This document shows positions 28,425-37,649 of a DNA stretch of 64,000 bases, in pieces; within the stretch, counting starts at the first letter, position 1; every line of letters starts with the position of its first letter. The notes below the pieces were generated by a model. It was not told the origin of the DNA. It worked only from the letters and a program-made list of their open reading frames with translations, and did no database searches. The DNA is from Paracoccus spongiarum. GTDB taxonomy: Bacteria; Pseudomonadota; Alphaproteobacteria; Rhodobacterales; Rhodobacteraceae. The stretch covers positions 1-64,000 of the forward strand of contig NZ_JAVAMQ010000013.1 of assembly GCF_030732095.1 (NCBI RefSeq). The letters run 5' to 3'. The translations under genes were made by a program, and so were the position numbers.

Positions 28425-29449
28425 TGACCCAGAGCCACATGGCCCGAGAAGTGGCCGAGATCCCCGAGGCCGCCGCCCGCTTCCTGGACCGCTCGCGCAG
28501 CGCGCTGGCCGATGCCGGCGCGGCGCTCAGGGCGCGCGATCCGGCGCTGGTGGCCACCGTCGCGCGCGGCTCGTCGGACCATGCCGCGACCTATCTGAAA
28601 TACGCCGTCGAATTGCAGGCCGGCATCCCGGTCGCCTCGGTCGGCCCCTCGGTCGCCTCGATCTATCGCCGGCCGCTGCGGCTGGGGGGCGCGGCCTGCA
28701 TCGGCATCTCGCAATCCGGCCGCAGCCCCGACATCGTCGAGATGATGCGCGCCGCCGCCGAGGGCGGCGGGCTGTCCATCGCCATCACCAACCACGAGGA
28801 CAGCCCGATGGCGCAGGTCTCGGCGCATTGCCTGGCCCTTCAGGCGGGCGAGGAGAAAAGCGTCGCCGCCACCAAGACCTTCGTGAATTCGGTGCTGGCG
28901 GGCCTCGCGCTTGTGGCGGAATGGCGCGAGGACGCGGCGCTGCGCCGCGCCGTGGCCGACCTGCCGCAGGCCCTTGCACAGGCGGTGACGCTGGACTGGT
29001 CGCCGCTGTCGGCGCGGCTGGCGCGGGCCTCGTCGGCCTTCGTGCTGGGGCGCGGGCCGGGCTATGCAATCGCCTCGGAAGCGGCGCTGAAGATGAAGGA
29101 AACCTCGGGCATCCATGCCGAGGCCTACAGCGCCGCCGAGGTGCTGCACGGCCCCGCCGCCATCGTGCAGGCGCAGTTCCCGGTGCTGGCGCTGGGGGTC
29201 GAGGATGCCGCCCTGCCGCAATTGCTGGCCACCGCCGAACGCATGGCGGGGCAGGGCGCGGATGTCTTCGTCACCGGCGGCGATGCCCCCGGCGCGACCC
29301 GGCTGCCCGCGGTCGGCGGGCTGCATCCGCTGGTCGCGCCGCTGGTGCTGATCGCCGGCTATTACGCCTTTGTCGAGGGTCTGGCGCGGCGGCGGGGCTT
29401 TGATCCCGACACGCCGCCGCATCTGCGCAAGGTCACGGAGACGGTCTGA
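28424..29449 (+). CDS. SIS-domain glucosamine-6-phosphate deaminase/isomerase (NagB-II type)
   Basis: A 341-residue protein with two sugar-isomerase (SIS) domains, like the C-terminal half of GlmS. The first has VARGSSDHAATYLKYAVE and ISQSGRSPDIVEMM; the second has FVLGRGPGYAIASEAALKMKE and the ETSGIHAEAY block. It lacks the glutaminase domain, so it probably works as the deaminase NagB-II, turning GlcN-6-P into Fru-6-P and ammonia. The pathway order and overlap with nagA support this. Assignment as NagB-II rather than another ketose isomerase is inferred from context. Confidence 0.85.
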   Translation: MTQSHMAREVAEIPEAAARFLDRSRSALADAGAALRARDPALVATVARGSSDHAATYLKYAVELQAGIPVASVGPSVASIYRRPLRLGGAACIGISQSGRSPDIVEMMRAAAEGGGLSIAITNHEDSPMAQVSAHCLALQAGEEKSVAATKTFVNSVLAGLALVAEWREDAALRRAVADLPQALAQAVTLDWSPLSARLARASSAFVLGRGPGYAIASEAALKMKETSGIHAEAYSAAEVLHGPAAIVQAQFPVLALGVEDAALPQLLATAERMAGQGADVFVTGGDAPGATRLPAVGGLHPLVAPLVLIAGYYAFVEGLARRRGFDPDTPPHLRKVTETV

Positions 29450-30576
29450 TGCGCCACGTCCTGGCCGGCGCGCGGATCTTCGACGGCGCGGCGCTGCGTG
29501 ACGGCGCGGCGCTGGTGATCGAGGACGGGCGCATCGCCGCGATCCTGCCCGAGGCCGAGGCCGGCCCGCCGACCAGCCGGCTGGCGGGGATCATCGCGCC
29601 GGGCTTTCTGGATCTTCAGGTGAATGGCGGCGCCGGGCTGATGGTCGGCGCCGGCACCGATGTCGCGGCGCTGCGCCGGATCTGCGCCGCCCATCGCGAC
29701 CTTGGCACGGCGGGCATCCTGCCCACGCTGATCACCGACACGCCCGAGGCGACCGCCGCCGTGATCGCCGCCGGGATCGAGGCCGCGCGCCAGGAGGTGC
29801 CGGGCTTTCTGGGCCTGCATCTGGAAGGCCCGCATCTGGACCCGCGCCGCAAGGGCGCCCATGATCCGGCGCTGATCCGGCCGATGACCGACGACGATCT
29901 GGCGCGGCTCTGCGCGGCGGCGGCGGCGCTGCCCGCGCTGATGGTGACGCTGGCGCCCGAGTCCGCCCGGCCCGACCAGATCGCCGCCCTGCGCGGCGCC
30001 GGCGCGGTGGTCAGCCTCGGCCACAGCGATTGCGACCTCGCGGCTGCCGAGGCCGCCCTTGCCGCCGGCGCGACCTGCGCCACGCATCTGTTCAACGCCA
30101 TGAGCCAGATGGGCAACCGCCAGCCGGGGCTGGTCGGCGCGGTGCTTTCGGGCAGCGCGCAGGCCGGGCTGATCGCGGACGGCATCCATGTCCATCCGGC
30201 CATGCTGCGCATCGCGCTGCGGGCCCGGCCCGAGGGGCTGTTCCTCGTCACCGACTGCATGGCCTTCGCGGGCACCGCGCTGACCCAGATGACCCTCGGC
30301 GGTCGCCGCATCCGGCGCCACGATGGCCGGCTGACGCTGGATGACGGCACGCTGGCCGGCGCGGATCTGGGCCTCGTGGATGCGCTGCGGCTGATCGCGG
30401 CCCTGCCCGAGGGCGGGCTGGCCCGCGGGCTTGCGATGCTGACCGCCGAACCGGCGCGGCTGCTGGGGCGGCCAGGGGGCAGGGGCCGGCTGCGCCCCGG
30501 CGCGCCGGCCGACCTGACCCTTGTCGATGCCGGGCTGACCCGCGCCCGGCTGTGGTCGCCCGCAGAGGCCGCCTAG
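29449..30576 (+). CDS. nagA: N-acetylglucosamine-6-phosphate deacetylase
   Basis: A 375-residue amidohydrolase-fold deacetylase that removes acetate from GlcNAc-6-P. The metal and substrate motifs are visible: GLHLEGPHLDPRRKGAH, VSLGHSDCDLA, CATHLFNAMSQMGNRQPG, LIADGIHVHP and the catalytic aspartate in FLVTDCMAFAGT. It begins on the last base of the SIS gene. Its stop overlaps by 4 bases the stop of the convergent glycosyltransferase gene. It completes a route GlcNAc to GlcNAc-6-P to GlcN-6-P to Fru-6-P. Confidence 0.95.
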   Translation: MRHVLAGARIFDGAALRDGAALVIEDGRIAAILPEAEAGPPTSRLAGIIAPGFLDLQVNGGAGLMVGAGTDVAALRRICAAHRDLGTAGILPTLITDTPEATAAVIAAGIEAARQEVPGFLGLHLEGPHLDPRRKGAHDPALIRPMTDDDLARLCAAAAALPALMVTLAPESARPDQIAALRGAGAVVSLGHSDCDLAAAEAALAAGATCATHLFNAMSQMGNRQPGLVGAVLSGSAQAGLIADGIHVHPAMLRIALRARPEGLFLVTDCMAFAGTALTQMTLGGRRIRRHDGRLTLDDGTLAGADLGLVDALRLIAALPEGGLARGLAMLTAEPARLLGRPGGRGRLRPGAPADLTLVDAGLTRARLWSPAEAA

Positions 30577-31667
30577 CCGCGCGTGCCCGCCCGCGCAGCC
30601 TGCGCGTCCCGCCGCCCGGCTTGCGCGATCTGCGCGATCACCCCGCTGGCCACGGCGGCCGTGCCGCGCCAGTCGGTCAGCCCGCGCCCGGCCTGTCGCG
30701 CGGCGCGGGCCAGCCCCGCGCGCAGGCCTCGATCCTGCAGCAGCCGGCGCAGCGCGGCCGCGAAGGCCTCGGGATCGTCGGGCGGCACCAGCAGCCCTGC
30801 CGCCCCGGGCACGGTGTCGGGGACCGCGCCGACGCGGCAACTGACCACCGGCAGCCCGCGCAGCAGCGCCTCGTCGAAGACGATGCCATAGCCCTCGTGC
30901 CGGGTGGCCAGCGCAAAGATCGACGCCTCGGCGTAAAGCCGCTGGAGGGCGTCGTCGGTCACGCGCCCCGCCAGCCGGATGCGCCCGGCCTCGGGCGAGG
31001 CGCGGCATTGCACGGCCAGCGCGCCGGCATGGGCGGCGTCCCAGGGATTGCCGACGATCACCGCCTGCCAGTCCAGATCCGCCAGCCCCTCCAGCGCCGC
31101 GATCAGGGTGTCATGCCCCTTGCGCGGATGAAGGATGCCGACCGACAGGATCAGCGGCGGGTCGACCGGTGCCGGCGGCAGGCGCGGCGGATCGACGCCG
31201 GGCCGCGCGATGCTGATGCGGGCCGGCGGGACGGCGTAATCCTCGATCAGGATGCGGCGCGTGTGCGGGCTTGGCACCAGCACATGTTCCATCAGCGCCA
31301 GATTGGCGCGCTCGGTCGCGAAAAGATGCGCGCGTCGATCGGCGGCGAGGCCGCTTTCCAGCGCCAGCGGGTGATGCACCATCGCGACCATCGGCGCCCG
31401 CACCCCCTGCAGCCCCCCCGTCTCGACCGCGCCGGACAGGAACCCGTCGAGGATCAGCACCCGGCCCGGATCGACGCCCTGCAGCGCCGCGACGGTGTCG
31501 GCCATGTCGCCCGCCGGCGGGTCGGGAAAGCTGGCCGGCAGTTCCAGATGCTGCATGTCATGGCCCAGGTCGCGCAGCCCCTCCAGCAGCCGGCGTTCAT
31601 AGACATAGCCGCCGGTCAGCGTGGCGATGTCGCCGGGGATCGCGAAGGCGGCGGGGGCGCGGTTCAC
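30573..31667 (-). CDS. GT4-family glycosyltransferase
   Basis: A 364-residue group 1 (GT4, GT-B fold) glycosyltransferase. The C-terminal donor-binding half has the family pattern RHEGYGIVFDEALLRGLPVV and LVPPDDPEAFAAALRRLL, where the Glu-x7-Glu pair is partly kept. The start is taken as the GTG at 31667, whose GTGA overlaps the stop of the permease gene; upstream in-frame sequence is antisense to that gene. It is the last member of a fully overlapping seven-gene operon. Its acceptor is unknown, possibly a lipid or envelope glycan given the upstream lipid enzymes. Confidence 0.87.
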   Translation of the reverse strand: MNRAPAAFAIPGDIATLTGGYVYERRLLEGLRDLGHDMQHLELPASFPDPPAGDMADTVAALQGVDPGRVLILDGFLSGAVETGGLQGVRAPMVAMVHHPLALESGLAADRRAHLFATERANLALMEHVLVPSPHTRRILIEDYAVPPARISIARPGVDPPRLPPAPVDPPLILSVGILHPRKGHDTLIAALEGLADLDWQAVIVGNPWDAAHAGALAVQCRASPEAGRIRLAGRVTDDALQRLYAEASIFALATRHEGYGIVFDEALLRGLPVVSCRVGAVPDTVPGAAGLLVPPDDPEAFAAALRRLLQDRGLRAGLARAARQAGRGLTDWRGTAAVASGVIAQIAQAGRRDAQAARAGTRG

Positions 31668-33253
31668 CTGCGGGCCTGCTCGGGCGCGTAGATGGCGAGG
31701 ATGCGCCGCTCGACCAGCGCCGCGGCGGCGTAGCACAGCGCCGAGATTGCGGTCACGACCACCACCGCCGCCCACAGCATGTCGTAATCCGAGACCGAGG
31801 CCGACAGCGCCATCAGGCTGCCCAGCCCGCGCCCCGTGGTCAGCCATTCGACGACCGTGACCGCCAGGATCGCCGCCGGCACCGCCATCCGCGCCGCCGC
31901 GAACAGCGCGGGCAGCATCGCCGGGATGCGCACATGGACCAGCTGGCGCAGCGAGCCCGCGGCATAGGTCCGGAACACGTCCAGCACCTGTCCGGGCGCC
32001 TGTCGCAGCCCGTGCAGGCAGGCCACCAGCGTCGGAAAGAACACCATGACCGCGACCAGCGTGATCGTGCCCGCCGCGCCGCGCCCCAGAAACAGCACCA
32101 CCAGCGGCGCGGTGGTCACGATCGGGATCGAGCGCAGCGCGACCGCCACCGGCATGACCACCGCCGCCAGTCCCGGGGCCAGCACCAGCGCCATCGCCAG
32201 CCCCGCACCCAGCGCCAGCCCGGCCAGGTAGCCCGGCAGCAGGAACACCGCCGTCTCGGCCAGCGCGGCCAGCAGCGCGGCCCGCATCTGCGCCGCATCG
32301 GGCGCCCAGAACAGCGCCTCCGCCACGTCCCGGGGGCGCTTGGCGAAGAAGGCGTTCAGCCCGGCCAGTTCCATCGCGCCCCACCACAGGGCCAGCACCG
32401 CCAGCACCACCAGCCCGGCCTGCGCGGCCTCGCGCCATCCGCCCGCGACGGCCGCGCGGGGCGGCGCGAGGATGACGGGCGGGCGATCGCGCAGCGTCAG
32501 CCGCCCGATCAGGCCGATCCCCGCATAGACCGCCATCGACACCGCCGCCGCCAGCAGCGCGATGGCCCACAGCGCCGGCACGTCCATCGCCCGCAGGAAG
32601 CGGATCGTCAGCACGCCCATGCCGCGTTCGGCGCCCGTGAACTCGCCCACCATCGCGCCCAGGAAGGCCGCGGGCGCGGCGATCTGAAGCCCCGCGAACA
32701 GATAGGGCAGGGCTGCGCGGGCACGCACATGGACCAGCTCGCTCCAGCGTCCCCGGCCATAGCTGTGGACCAGATCCAGCCAGCCCGAGGGCGTCGCGCG
32801 CAGCCCGGTCAGCAGCGGGATCAGCGTGGTGTAATAGACCGCCAGCGCCGCCAGAACGATCTGCGGCCCCGCGCCCGGCCCCAACAGGACCCGCAGGATC
32901 GGGCCGGTGGCGATCAGCGGCAGGCAGAACACCACCAGCGCCAGCCCGGTCACCAGCCCCGACAGGCGCGGCCAGACCAGCGCCAGCCCGGCCAGCAGCA
33001 GCGCCGCCAGATTGCCCGCCAGAAACCCCGCCGCGGCATTGCCCAGCGTCACCGCCAGCGACCGTGCGACCAGCCCCGGATGACCGGCGATCCAGCCCGC
33101 CACCTGCCCGGGCCCGGCGATCAGCCGGCTGTCGGCCAGCGCCACGGCCAGCAGCGCCCAGCCCGCCAGCAGGGCGGCCATGCCGGCCAGGGGCGGCGCC
33201 AGCGCCGCGATCCGCGGCGGGGCGGCCCGCAGCAGGGGGGCAGGATGCGTCAT
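31664..33253 (-). CDS. ABC transporter fused double permease (NitT/TauT type)
   Basis: A 529-residue membrane protein with two complete permease domains in tandem, each with about five or six helices. The EAA-like loops are SGWLDLVHSYGRGRWSELVH in the first half and LDVFRTYAAGSLRQLVHV in the second half; the halves are joined near residue 265-285. Most NitT/TauT importers use two copies of one permease, so a fused pair is unusual. It overlaps both neighbours by 4 bases. The ATPase and NMT1-like binding protein upstream complete the importer. Confidence 0.88.
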   Translation of the reverse strand: MTHPAPLLRAAPPRIAALAPPLAGMAALLAGWALLAVALADSRLIAGPGQVAGWIAGHPGLVARSLAVTLGNAAAGFLAGNLAALLLAGLALVWPRLSGLVTGLALVVFCLPLIATGPILRVLLGPGAGPQIVLAALAVYYTTLIPLLTGLRATPSGWLDLVHSYGRGRWSELVHVRARAALPYLFAGLQIAAPAAFLGAMVGEFTGAERGMGVLTIRFLRAMDVPALWAIALLAAAVSMAVYAGIGLIGRLTLRDRPPVILAPPRAAVAGGWREAAQAGLVVLAVLALWWGAMELAGLNAFFAKRPRDVAEALFWAPDAAQMRAALLAALAETAVFLLPGYLAGLALGAGLAMALVLAPGLAAVVMPVAVALRSIPIVTTAPLVVLFLGRGAAGTITLVAVMVFFPTLVACLHGLRQAPGQVLDVFRTYAAGSLRQLVHVRIPAMLPALFAAARMAVPAAILAVTVVEWLTTGRGLGSLMALSASVSDYDMLWAAVVVVTAISALCYAAAALVERRILAIYAPEQARR

Positions 33254-34092
33254 TGCGCGGCCAGCGGCGTGTTCTCGGCGTCCGACAGCGCCAGCGCGGC
33301 GGTCACCTGCGCGGCGATGGCGCGGAACGCGGCGCTCTCGGGCAGCGCCGCCCCGCGCGGGCGCTGCAGCGGCACCGCGATGTCGGCCATGATCCGCGCC
33401 GGGCGGGGCGACAGGACCAGCACCCGGTCGGACAGCATCACCGCCTCGGGCACGGAATGGGTCACCAGCAGCGTGGTGGTGCCGCGCGGCTGCCACAGCG
33501 GCGGCAGGTCGCGGGCCAGCTGCTGCCGGGTCAGCTCGTCCACCGCGCCGAAGGGCTCGTCCAGCAGCAGGATCCGCGGCCGCGTGGCCAATGCGCGGGC
33601 GATCGCGGCGCGCTGGCGCATGCCGCCCGACAGCGCGGCGGGACGCGTGTCGGCAAAGCCGTCCAGCCCGACCAGCCCGATGAGGTCCTCGACCAGCACC
33701 GGATCGGCGGGTTGCCGCGCCAGCTTGCGCGCCAGCGCCACGTTTCCCCGCACGCTGAGCCAGGGCAGCAGCGAGGGGTCCTGGAAGGCCACCGCCAGCG
33801 CGCCCTGCCGCGCCTGCCCGGCGGGGGGCAGGCCGGCAATGCGGACCTCGCCCGCGCTGGGCTGTTCAAGCCCCGCGACCAGCCGCAGCAGGGTGGACTT
33901 GCCGCAGCCCGACGGCCCGACCAGGGCCGTTGTCTGGCCCTCTGCGAAGGTGACATCGATCGGCCGCAGCGCCTGCACGCCGCCGGGATAGGTCTTGGCA
34001 AGGCCGACGCAGGTGATCCGCGCGGGCGGGGCCGGATCGGGCGGGCCGGACACTGGCGGGCCGGACACTGGCGGGCCTGTCTCAGCCGCCAT
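33250..34092 (-). CDS. ABC transporter ATP-binding protein (NitT/TauT type)
   Basis: A 280-residue ATPase with Walker [17 protein letters not shown], the Q-loop AVAFQDPSLLPW, signature LSGGMRQRAAIARAL, Walker B ILLLDEPFGAVDE and H-loop LVTHSVPEAVML, closest to TauB/SsuB ATPases. The N-terminal 20 residues are an insertion of GPPVS repeats from a 15-bp tandem repeat. The start at 34092 overlaps the binding-protein stop by 11 bases. Confidence 0.9.
   Translation of the reverse strand: MAAETGPPVSGPPVSGPPDPAPPARITCVGLAKTYPGGVQALRPIDVTFAEGQTTALVGPSGCGKSTLLRLVAGLEQPSAGEVRIAGLPPAGQARQGALAVAFQDPSLLPWLSVRGNVALARKLARQPADPVLVEDLIGLVGLDGFADTRPAALSGGMRQRAAIARALATRPRILLLDEPFGAVDELTRQQLARDLPPLWQPRGTTTLLVTHSVPEAVMLSDRVLVLSPRPARIMADIAVPLQRPRGAALPESAAFRAIAAQVTAALALSDAENTPLAAQ
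34041..34080. repeat. 15-bp tandem repeat, about 2.7 copies
   Basis: Units of GCGGGCCGGACACTG at 34041-34055 and 34056-34070, then a degenerate partial copy. It encodes Gly-Pro-Pro-Val-Ser repeats near the N-terminus of the ATPase, in frame, and resembles in period the 15-bp repeat in the kinase gene. Confidence 0.85.
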
Positions 34093-35080
34093 GAACGTCC
34101 TCGAGGATCGAGCGGTCCCACAGATCGGCGCTGACCGGCCGGTCAAGCAGGGCCAGCGTCTCGATATTGGCCTCGACGCTGTCATCCGACCACCAGCCGA
34201 AGCCCTTCGCGTCGGTCAGGTCGGAAAACATCAGCGGCACCTGACGTTCGGCCTGCATCGTCTGGGTCGGCAGGTCCAGCCCGGCATCGGGGAACATCCG
34301 CAGCGTCAGCGCGGCGGCGGCGGCGGTGTCGGCGCGATAGGCCTCCCAGCCGCGCACCTCGCCGCGCATCAGCGCGACCAGCTCGGCGCGGCGATTGGCC
34401 AGGCTGTCCTCGGTGGCGATATAGGTCTGGGAATGGACCGCATAGCCATGATCGGCCATCAGCATGGTCTGCGCCTCGATGCCGTTGATCGCCATGGCCA
34501 CCGGCAGGTCGGTTTCCCAGCACAGCAGGCAATCGACCTCGCCGGCGATCAGCGGCTGGGCCGAATACTGCGTCGGCACGATCTCGATGGCGTCGATGTC
34601 GACGCCGTTCAGCGTGCACAGCGCCTGCAGCACCGGCCGGTTGGCCAGGGCCATGCCGATGCGCAGCCCGGCCAGGTCGGCGGGCGCGTTCACCGGCCGC
34701 GCCGGCAGCGAGGCGATGGCGAAGGGGTTCTTCTGCATGGCCACGCCGATGATGCGGAAGGGCGCGCCCTCTGCCACCGCCGCGGCCGTGTAATCGGCCG
34801 CCGAGACCCCGACCAGCGCCGTTCCCGAAACCACCGGCGGCTCGACCGGGGCGTTCGGGCCGCCCTGCAGCAGCGTCACCTCCAGCCCGGCCTCGCGCCA
34901 CCAGCCGTTCTCGGCGGCCAGATAGCTGCCCGCGAACTGCACCGAATGCAGCCAGGACAATTGCAGGGCGACGGCGGCGGGCGTCTGCGCGCGGGCGGCG
35001 CGCAGGCCAAGCGCGGCGCCCGCCAGCCCGGCCGCGCCCGTGGCGATCAGGCCGCGCCGGGTCAGGGTGGCATGGGTCAT
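34082..35080 (-). CDS. NMT1/THI5-like ABC transporter substrate-binding protein
   Basis: A 332-residue periplasmic binding protein with a Tat-like signal peptide: LTRRGLIATGAAGLAGAALG, cut after AARA. The mature N-terminus, VALQLSWLHSVQFAGSYLAA, has the NMT1/THI5-like pattern found in binding proteins for thiamine precursors, riboflavin, nitrate or sulfonates. The exact ligand cannot be told. No TPP or FMN riboswitch is visible upstream of the operon. It is coupled to both neighbours by overlaps (4 bases upstream, 11 bases downstream). Confidence 0.87.
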   Translation of the reverse strand: MTHATLTRRGLIATGAAGLAGAALGLRAARAQTPAAVALQLSWLHSVQFAGSYLAAENGWWREAGLEVTLLQGGPNAPVEPPVVSGTALVGVSAADYTAAAVAEGAPFRIIGVAMQKNPFAIASLPARPVNAPADLAGLRIGMALANRPVLQALCTLNGVDIDAIEIVPTQYSAQPLIAGEVDCLLCWETDLPVAMAINGIEAQTMLMADHGYAVHSQTYIATEDSLANRRAELVALMRGEVRGWEAYRADTAAAAALTLRMFPDAGLDLPTQTMQAERQVPLMFSDLTDAKGFGWWSDDSVEANIETLALLDRPVSADLWDRSILEDVHGG

Positions 35081-36096
35081 CGGGTCATCTCCTTGATGAG
35101 ACGGATTCGGGGACAGTCTGCGGGCGGGCCCGGCTCTTCAACCTCTTGCGGCTGCGATGCGTTCCCTGCGCCGCCGCCGTCGCGGCCGGGTGCGGGGCGG
35201 CGCAGCAGGACGACAAGGCCGGGCAGGCTGGCCAGCAGGAAGATCAGCCCGAAGGCGATGCTGGCCGCCAGCCCGGCGCCGGGGCTGAACCCGGCCATCG
35301 GGAACAAGGCGGCCGCGGCCCCCTCGCGCAGGCCCCAGCCGCTGATCGACAGCGGGATCAGCATCGCGAACAGGATCATCGGCAGCATCACCAGCGCGGC
35401 CAGCAGCGGCAGGGCGGTGCCGGTCGCGCGGGCCGCGAAGGCAAAGCCCGCGAGGTTGGCCGCGACGGTGCCAAGGCTCAGCAGGATCTGCCGGCCCAGC
35501 ACCCCGCGCGCCAGCAACCCGGCCCGCAGCGCCTCGCGCAGCGATCCCGCCAGCCGCGCCAGCCGCCCGTCGCCGCCGCGCGGCAGGCCGACCAGCGCCG
35601 CGGCCAGCGCCACCGCGCCAAGGCAGGCCAGCAGCGCCTGCAGCAGCCAGCCGGGCAGCGGCGGCTGGCCCGACAGCGTCAGCGCCGCCGCGACCGCGCC
35701 CAGCAGCACCGCCAGCAGCACCGCGTTGCCCATCAGCCGCTCCAGCATCACGGCCTGACCGGCGCGCAGCATCCCGCCGCCGCTGGCATTGCGCAGCGCC
35801 CGGCCGACATCGCCGAGCATGCCGCCGGGCAGCGTCTGGTTGACCAGCTGCGCCAGGTAGTATTCGCCCAGCGCCCGGCGCCGCCCCAGCCCGATCCCCA
35901 GCCGTGCCGCCGTCAGTCGCCAGCGCAGCGCGGCCAGCACCGTCTGCAGGCTCAGCGCGGCCAGTGCCGCCAGCGCCCAGCCCGGATGCAGCCCGCGCAG
36001 CCGGGCCAGCGCCTCGCCGCCCGCCAGCGCCGTCCACAACAGCGCCAGCAGTGCGGCGGCCACGGCAAGGCGGGCCGGCAGCGCGGCGCGGCTCAT
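35077..36096 (-). CDS. Flippase-like (LPG synthase transmembrane / UPF0104) membrane protein
   Basis: A 339-residue protein with about eight membrane helices, of the lysylphosphatidylglycerol-synthase transmembrane (YbhN/UPF0104/AglD) family. Members move lipids or lipid-linked sugars across the membrane. The conserved region YYLAQLVNQTLPGGMLGDVGRA is clear. It lacks the soluble aminoacyl-transfer domain of MprF. It overlaps the phosphotransferase gene by 4 bases upstream and the binding protein by 4 bases downstream. Confidence 0.82.
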   Translation of the reverse strand: MSRAALPARLAVAAALLALLWTALAGGEALARLRGLHPGWALAALAALSLQTVLAALRWRLTAARLGIGLGRRRALGEYYLAQLVNQTLPGGMLGDVGRALRNASGGGMLRAGQAVMLERLMGNAVLLAVLLGAVAAALTLSGQPPLPGWLLQALLACLGAVALAAALVGLPRGGDGRLARLAGSLREALRAGLLARGVLGRQILLSLGTVAANLAGFAFAARATGTALPLLAALVMLPMILFAMLIPLSISGWGLREGAAAALFPMAGFSPGAGLAASIAFGLIFLLASLPGLVVLLRRPAPGRDGGGAGNASQPQEVEEPGPPADCPRIRLIKEMTR

Positions 36097-37649
36097 GCCG
36101 GCGCCCCGTCATCGCCAAAGCCGCCCAGGATCAGGTCGCGCATCGCATCCATCGGCAGCGTCGCGCTGCCCGGCGCGGGGACCAGCCCCGGCGCAAAGCC
36201 CCATGCCGCCGCCCGGTCCACCAGCGCCGCCGGGCCGATCACATGCATCGCCACGTCGGGCCGGTCGTCCAGCGCGATCGTCGGCGCGGCCTGGTGATCG
36301 CCCAGCAGCAGGATCAGCGGCGCCTCGGGGCCCTGCCGGGCGGCGTAGTCCAGCGCCGCCTGCAGCGCATAGTCGATCGCGGCCCGATACTGGCGGCGCA
36401 CCCGGTCGCGGTCCTGCCAGACGACGCGCGGCGGATCGCCTTCCGCGGCCATCGCGTCGAAGGCGCGCCCGTCGCCGATCGCCTCCCAGGGCAGCATCCG
36501 CGGCACAGGCGTCCAGGGCGCGTGCGACGAGATCAGCGCCACCTGCGCGAACAGCCGCCGCTCGTCCCGGCCCTCGCGCAGCAGCCGGTCGGTGGCGGCA
36601 AGGGTGAACTGGTCGGGCATGGTGACCCAGTTGAAGGGCTGGCCCCGATAGCCCAGATCGGCGGCGGCCAGCACCCTGTCAAAGCCCATCCGCGCGGCCT
36701 CGGGCCAGGGCCGGGTGATCGCCGGCATCACCGCCGCGGTGCGAAAGCCGGCCCGCCGCGCATGGTGGAACAGCGACTGCCGGCCGCTGGCCAGCAGCGC
36801 GCGATGGCGCGTCTGGTCGCTGATCCACAGCCCGTTGGCGAAGGTCGCGTGCGACAGCCAGCTTTGCCCGCCCTGCGTCGGCGCGGTCAGGAAGCCGCTG
36901 CGCATCGCCAGCCCGGCCTGCGCCAGACGCGCCTCGGCCCGGCGCAGGGTCGGCAGGTGGCTGGCCGCGTATGGGTCGGTGTCAAAGCTGGTCCGGCCAT
37001 AGCTTTCCACGAAGATCACCAGAACGTCGCGGTCGATGGCCGACAGCAGCCCCGTGCGCCCCGCGAAGGGATCGCGTGCCGCCGTCTGCCGCAGGTCGCG
37101 CAACTCGGCCAGGGTGCGCTGGGCCAGGGCCAGCCGCGCGGCGGCATAGGCGGCGTTGTCGGCGCGGATCTGCTGGCCGGCCATCGCGGCCAGCATCGCG
37201 CCGCCCGCCAGCGCCGCCACCACGCGCTGGCCGCCCCGCCAGGGCCGCGCCGACCACGCCCCGGTCGCCCGCCAGATCAGCCACAGGATCGCCAGCGCGG
37301 CCAGCCCTGCGGCCAGCGCCGCGCCCAGCGCGGCCGGCCGGCCCAGGCTGCCCGCGATCAGCCGCAGCGCCGCGTCGATCAGCGGCAGGTCGGCGACCGG
37401 GTTGAAGGCCCTCCCGAGGCTCGACTGCATCGCCAGATCGGCCAGTTTCAGCATCGCCAGCCCGCCCAGCGCCAGCGTCGCGACGATCCGCCCGGCCCGC
37501 CCGGTCAGGCACAGCAGCGCCAGCAGCACCGGCAACTCGGCCGGCAGCCGCGCCAGCGCCGGCAGTGCCGCCCCCGGCCGGGCCGGCAGGGCCAGCACCA
37601 GATGCAGCGCCAGCGCCGCGGCGCCAAGGGCGACCAGCGCGCCCCTCAC
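36093..37649 (-). CDS. Sulfatase/LTA-synthase-like phosphotransferase
   Basis: A 518-residue enzyme of the alkaline-phosphatase superfamily. The N-terminal third contains membrane helices. The catalytic domain has the metal-binding DVLVIFVESYGRTSF, a nucleophile region around TQGGQSWLSHATFANG, and the C-terminal metal site ILLLLGDHQAAPTI. This layout is that of LtaS- or phosphoethanolamine-transferase-type enzymes that move a phosphoglycerol or phosphoethanolamine group from lipid to an acceptor. The start is taken as the GTG at 37649, which overlaps the preceding stop as GTGA. Acceptor and donor are unknown. Confidence 0.82.
   Translation of the reverse strand: MRGALVALGAAALALHLVLALPARPGAALPALARLPAELPVLLALLCLTGRAGRIVATLALGGLAMLKLADLAMQSSLGRAFNPVADLPLIDAALRLIAGSLGRPAALGAALAAGLAALAILWLIWRATGAWSARPWRGGQRVVAALAGGAMLAAMAGQQIRADNAAYAAARLALAQRTLAELRDLRQTAARDPFAGRTGLLSAIDRDVLVIFVESYGRTSFDTDPYAASHLPTLRRAEARLAQAGLAMRSGFLTAPTQGGQSWLSHATFANGLWISDQTRHRALLASGRQSLFHHARRAGFRTAAVMPAITRPWPEAARMGFDRVLAAADLGYRGQPFNWVTMPDQFTLAATDRLLREGRDERRLFAQVALISSHAPWTPVPRMLPWEAIGDGRAFDAMAAEGDPPRVVWQDRDRVRRQYRAAIDYALQAALDYAARQGPEAPLILLLGDHQAAPTIALDDRPDVAMHVIGPAALVDRAAAWGFAPGLVPAPGSATLPMDAMRDLILGGFGDDGAPA

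Noticed and set aside
31271..33991. A 2.7-kb plus-strand open frame rich in Arg, Pro and Gln
   Set aside because: It is antisense to the ABC ATPase and double permease; composition is that of a high-GC shadow frame.
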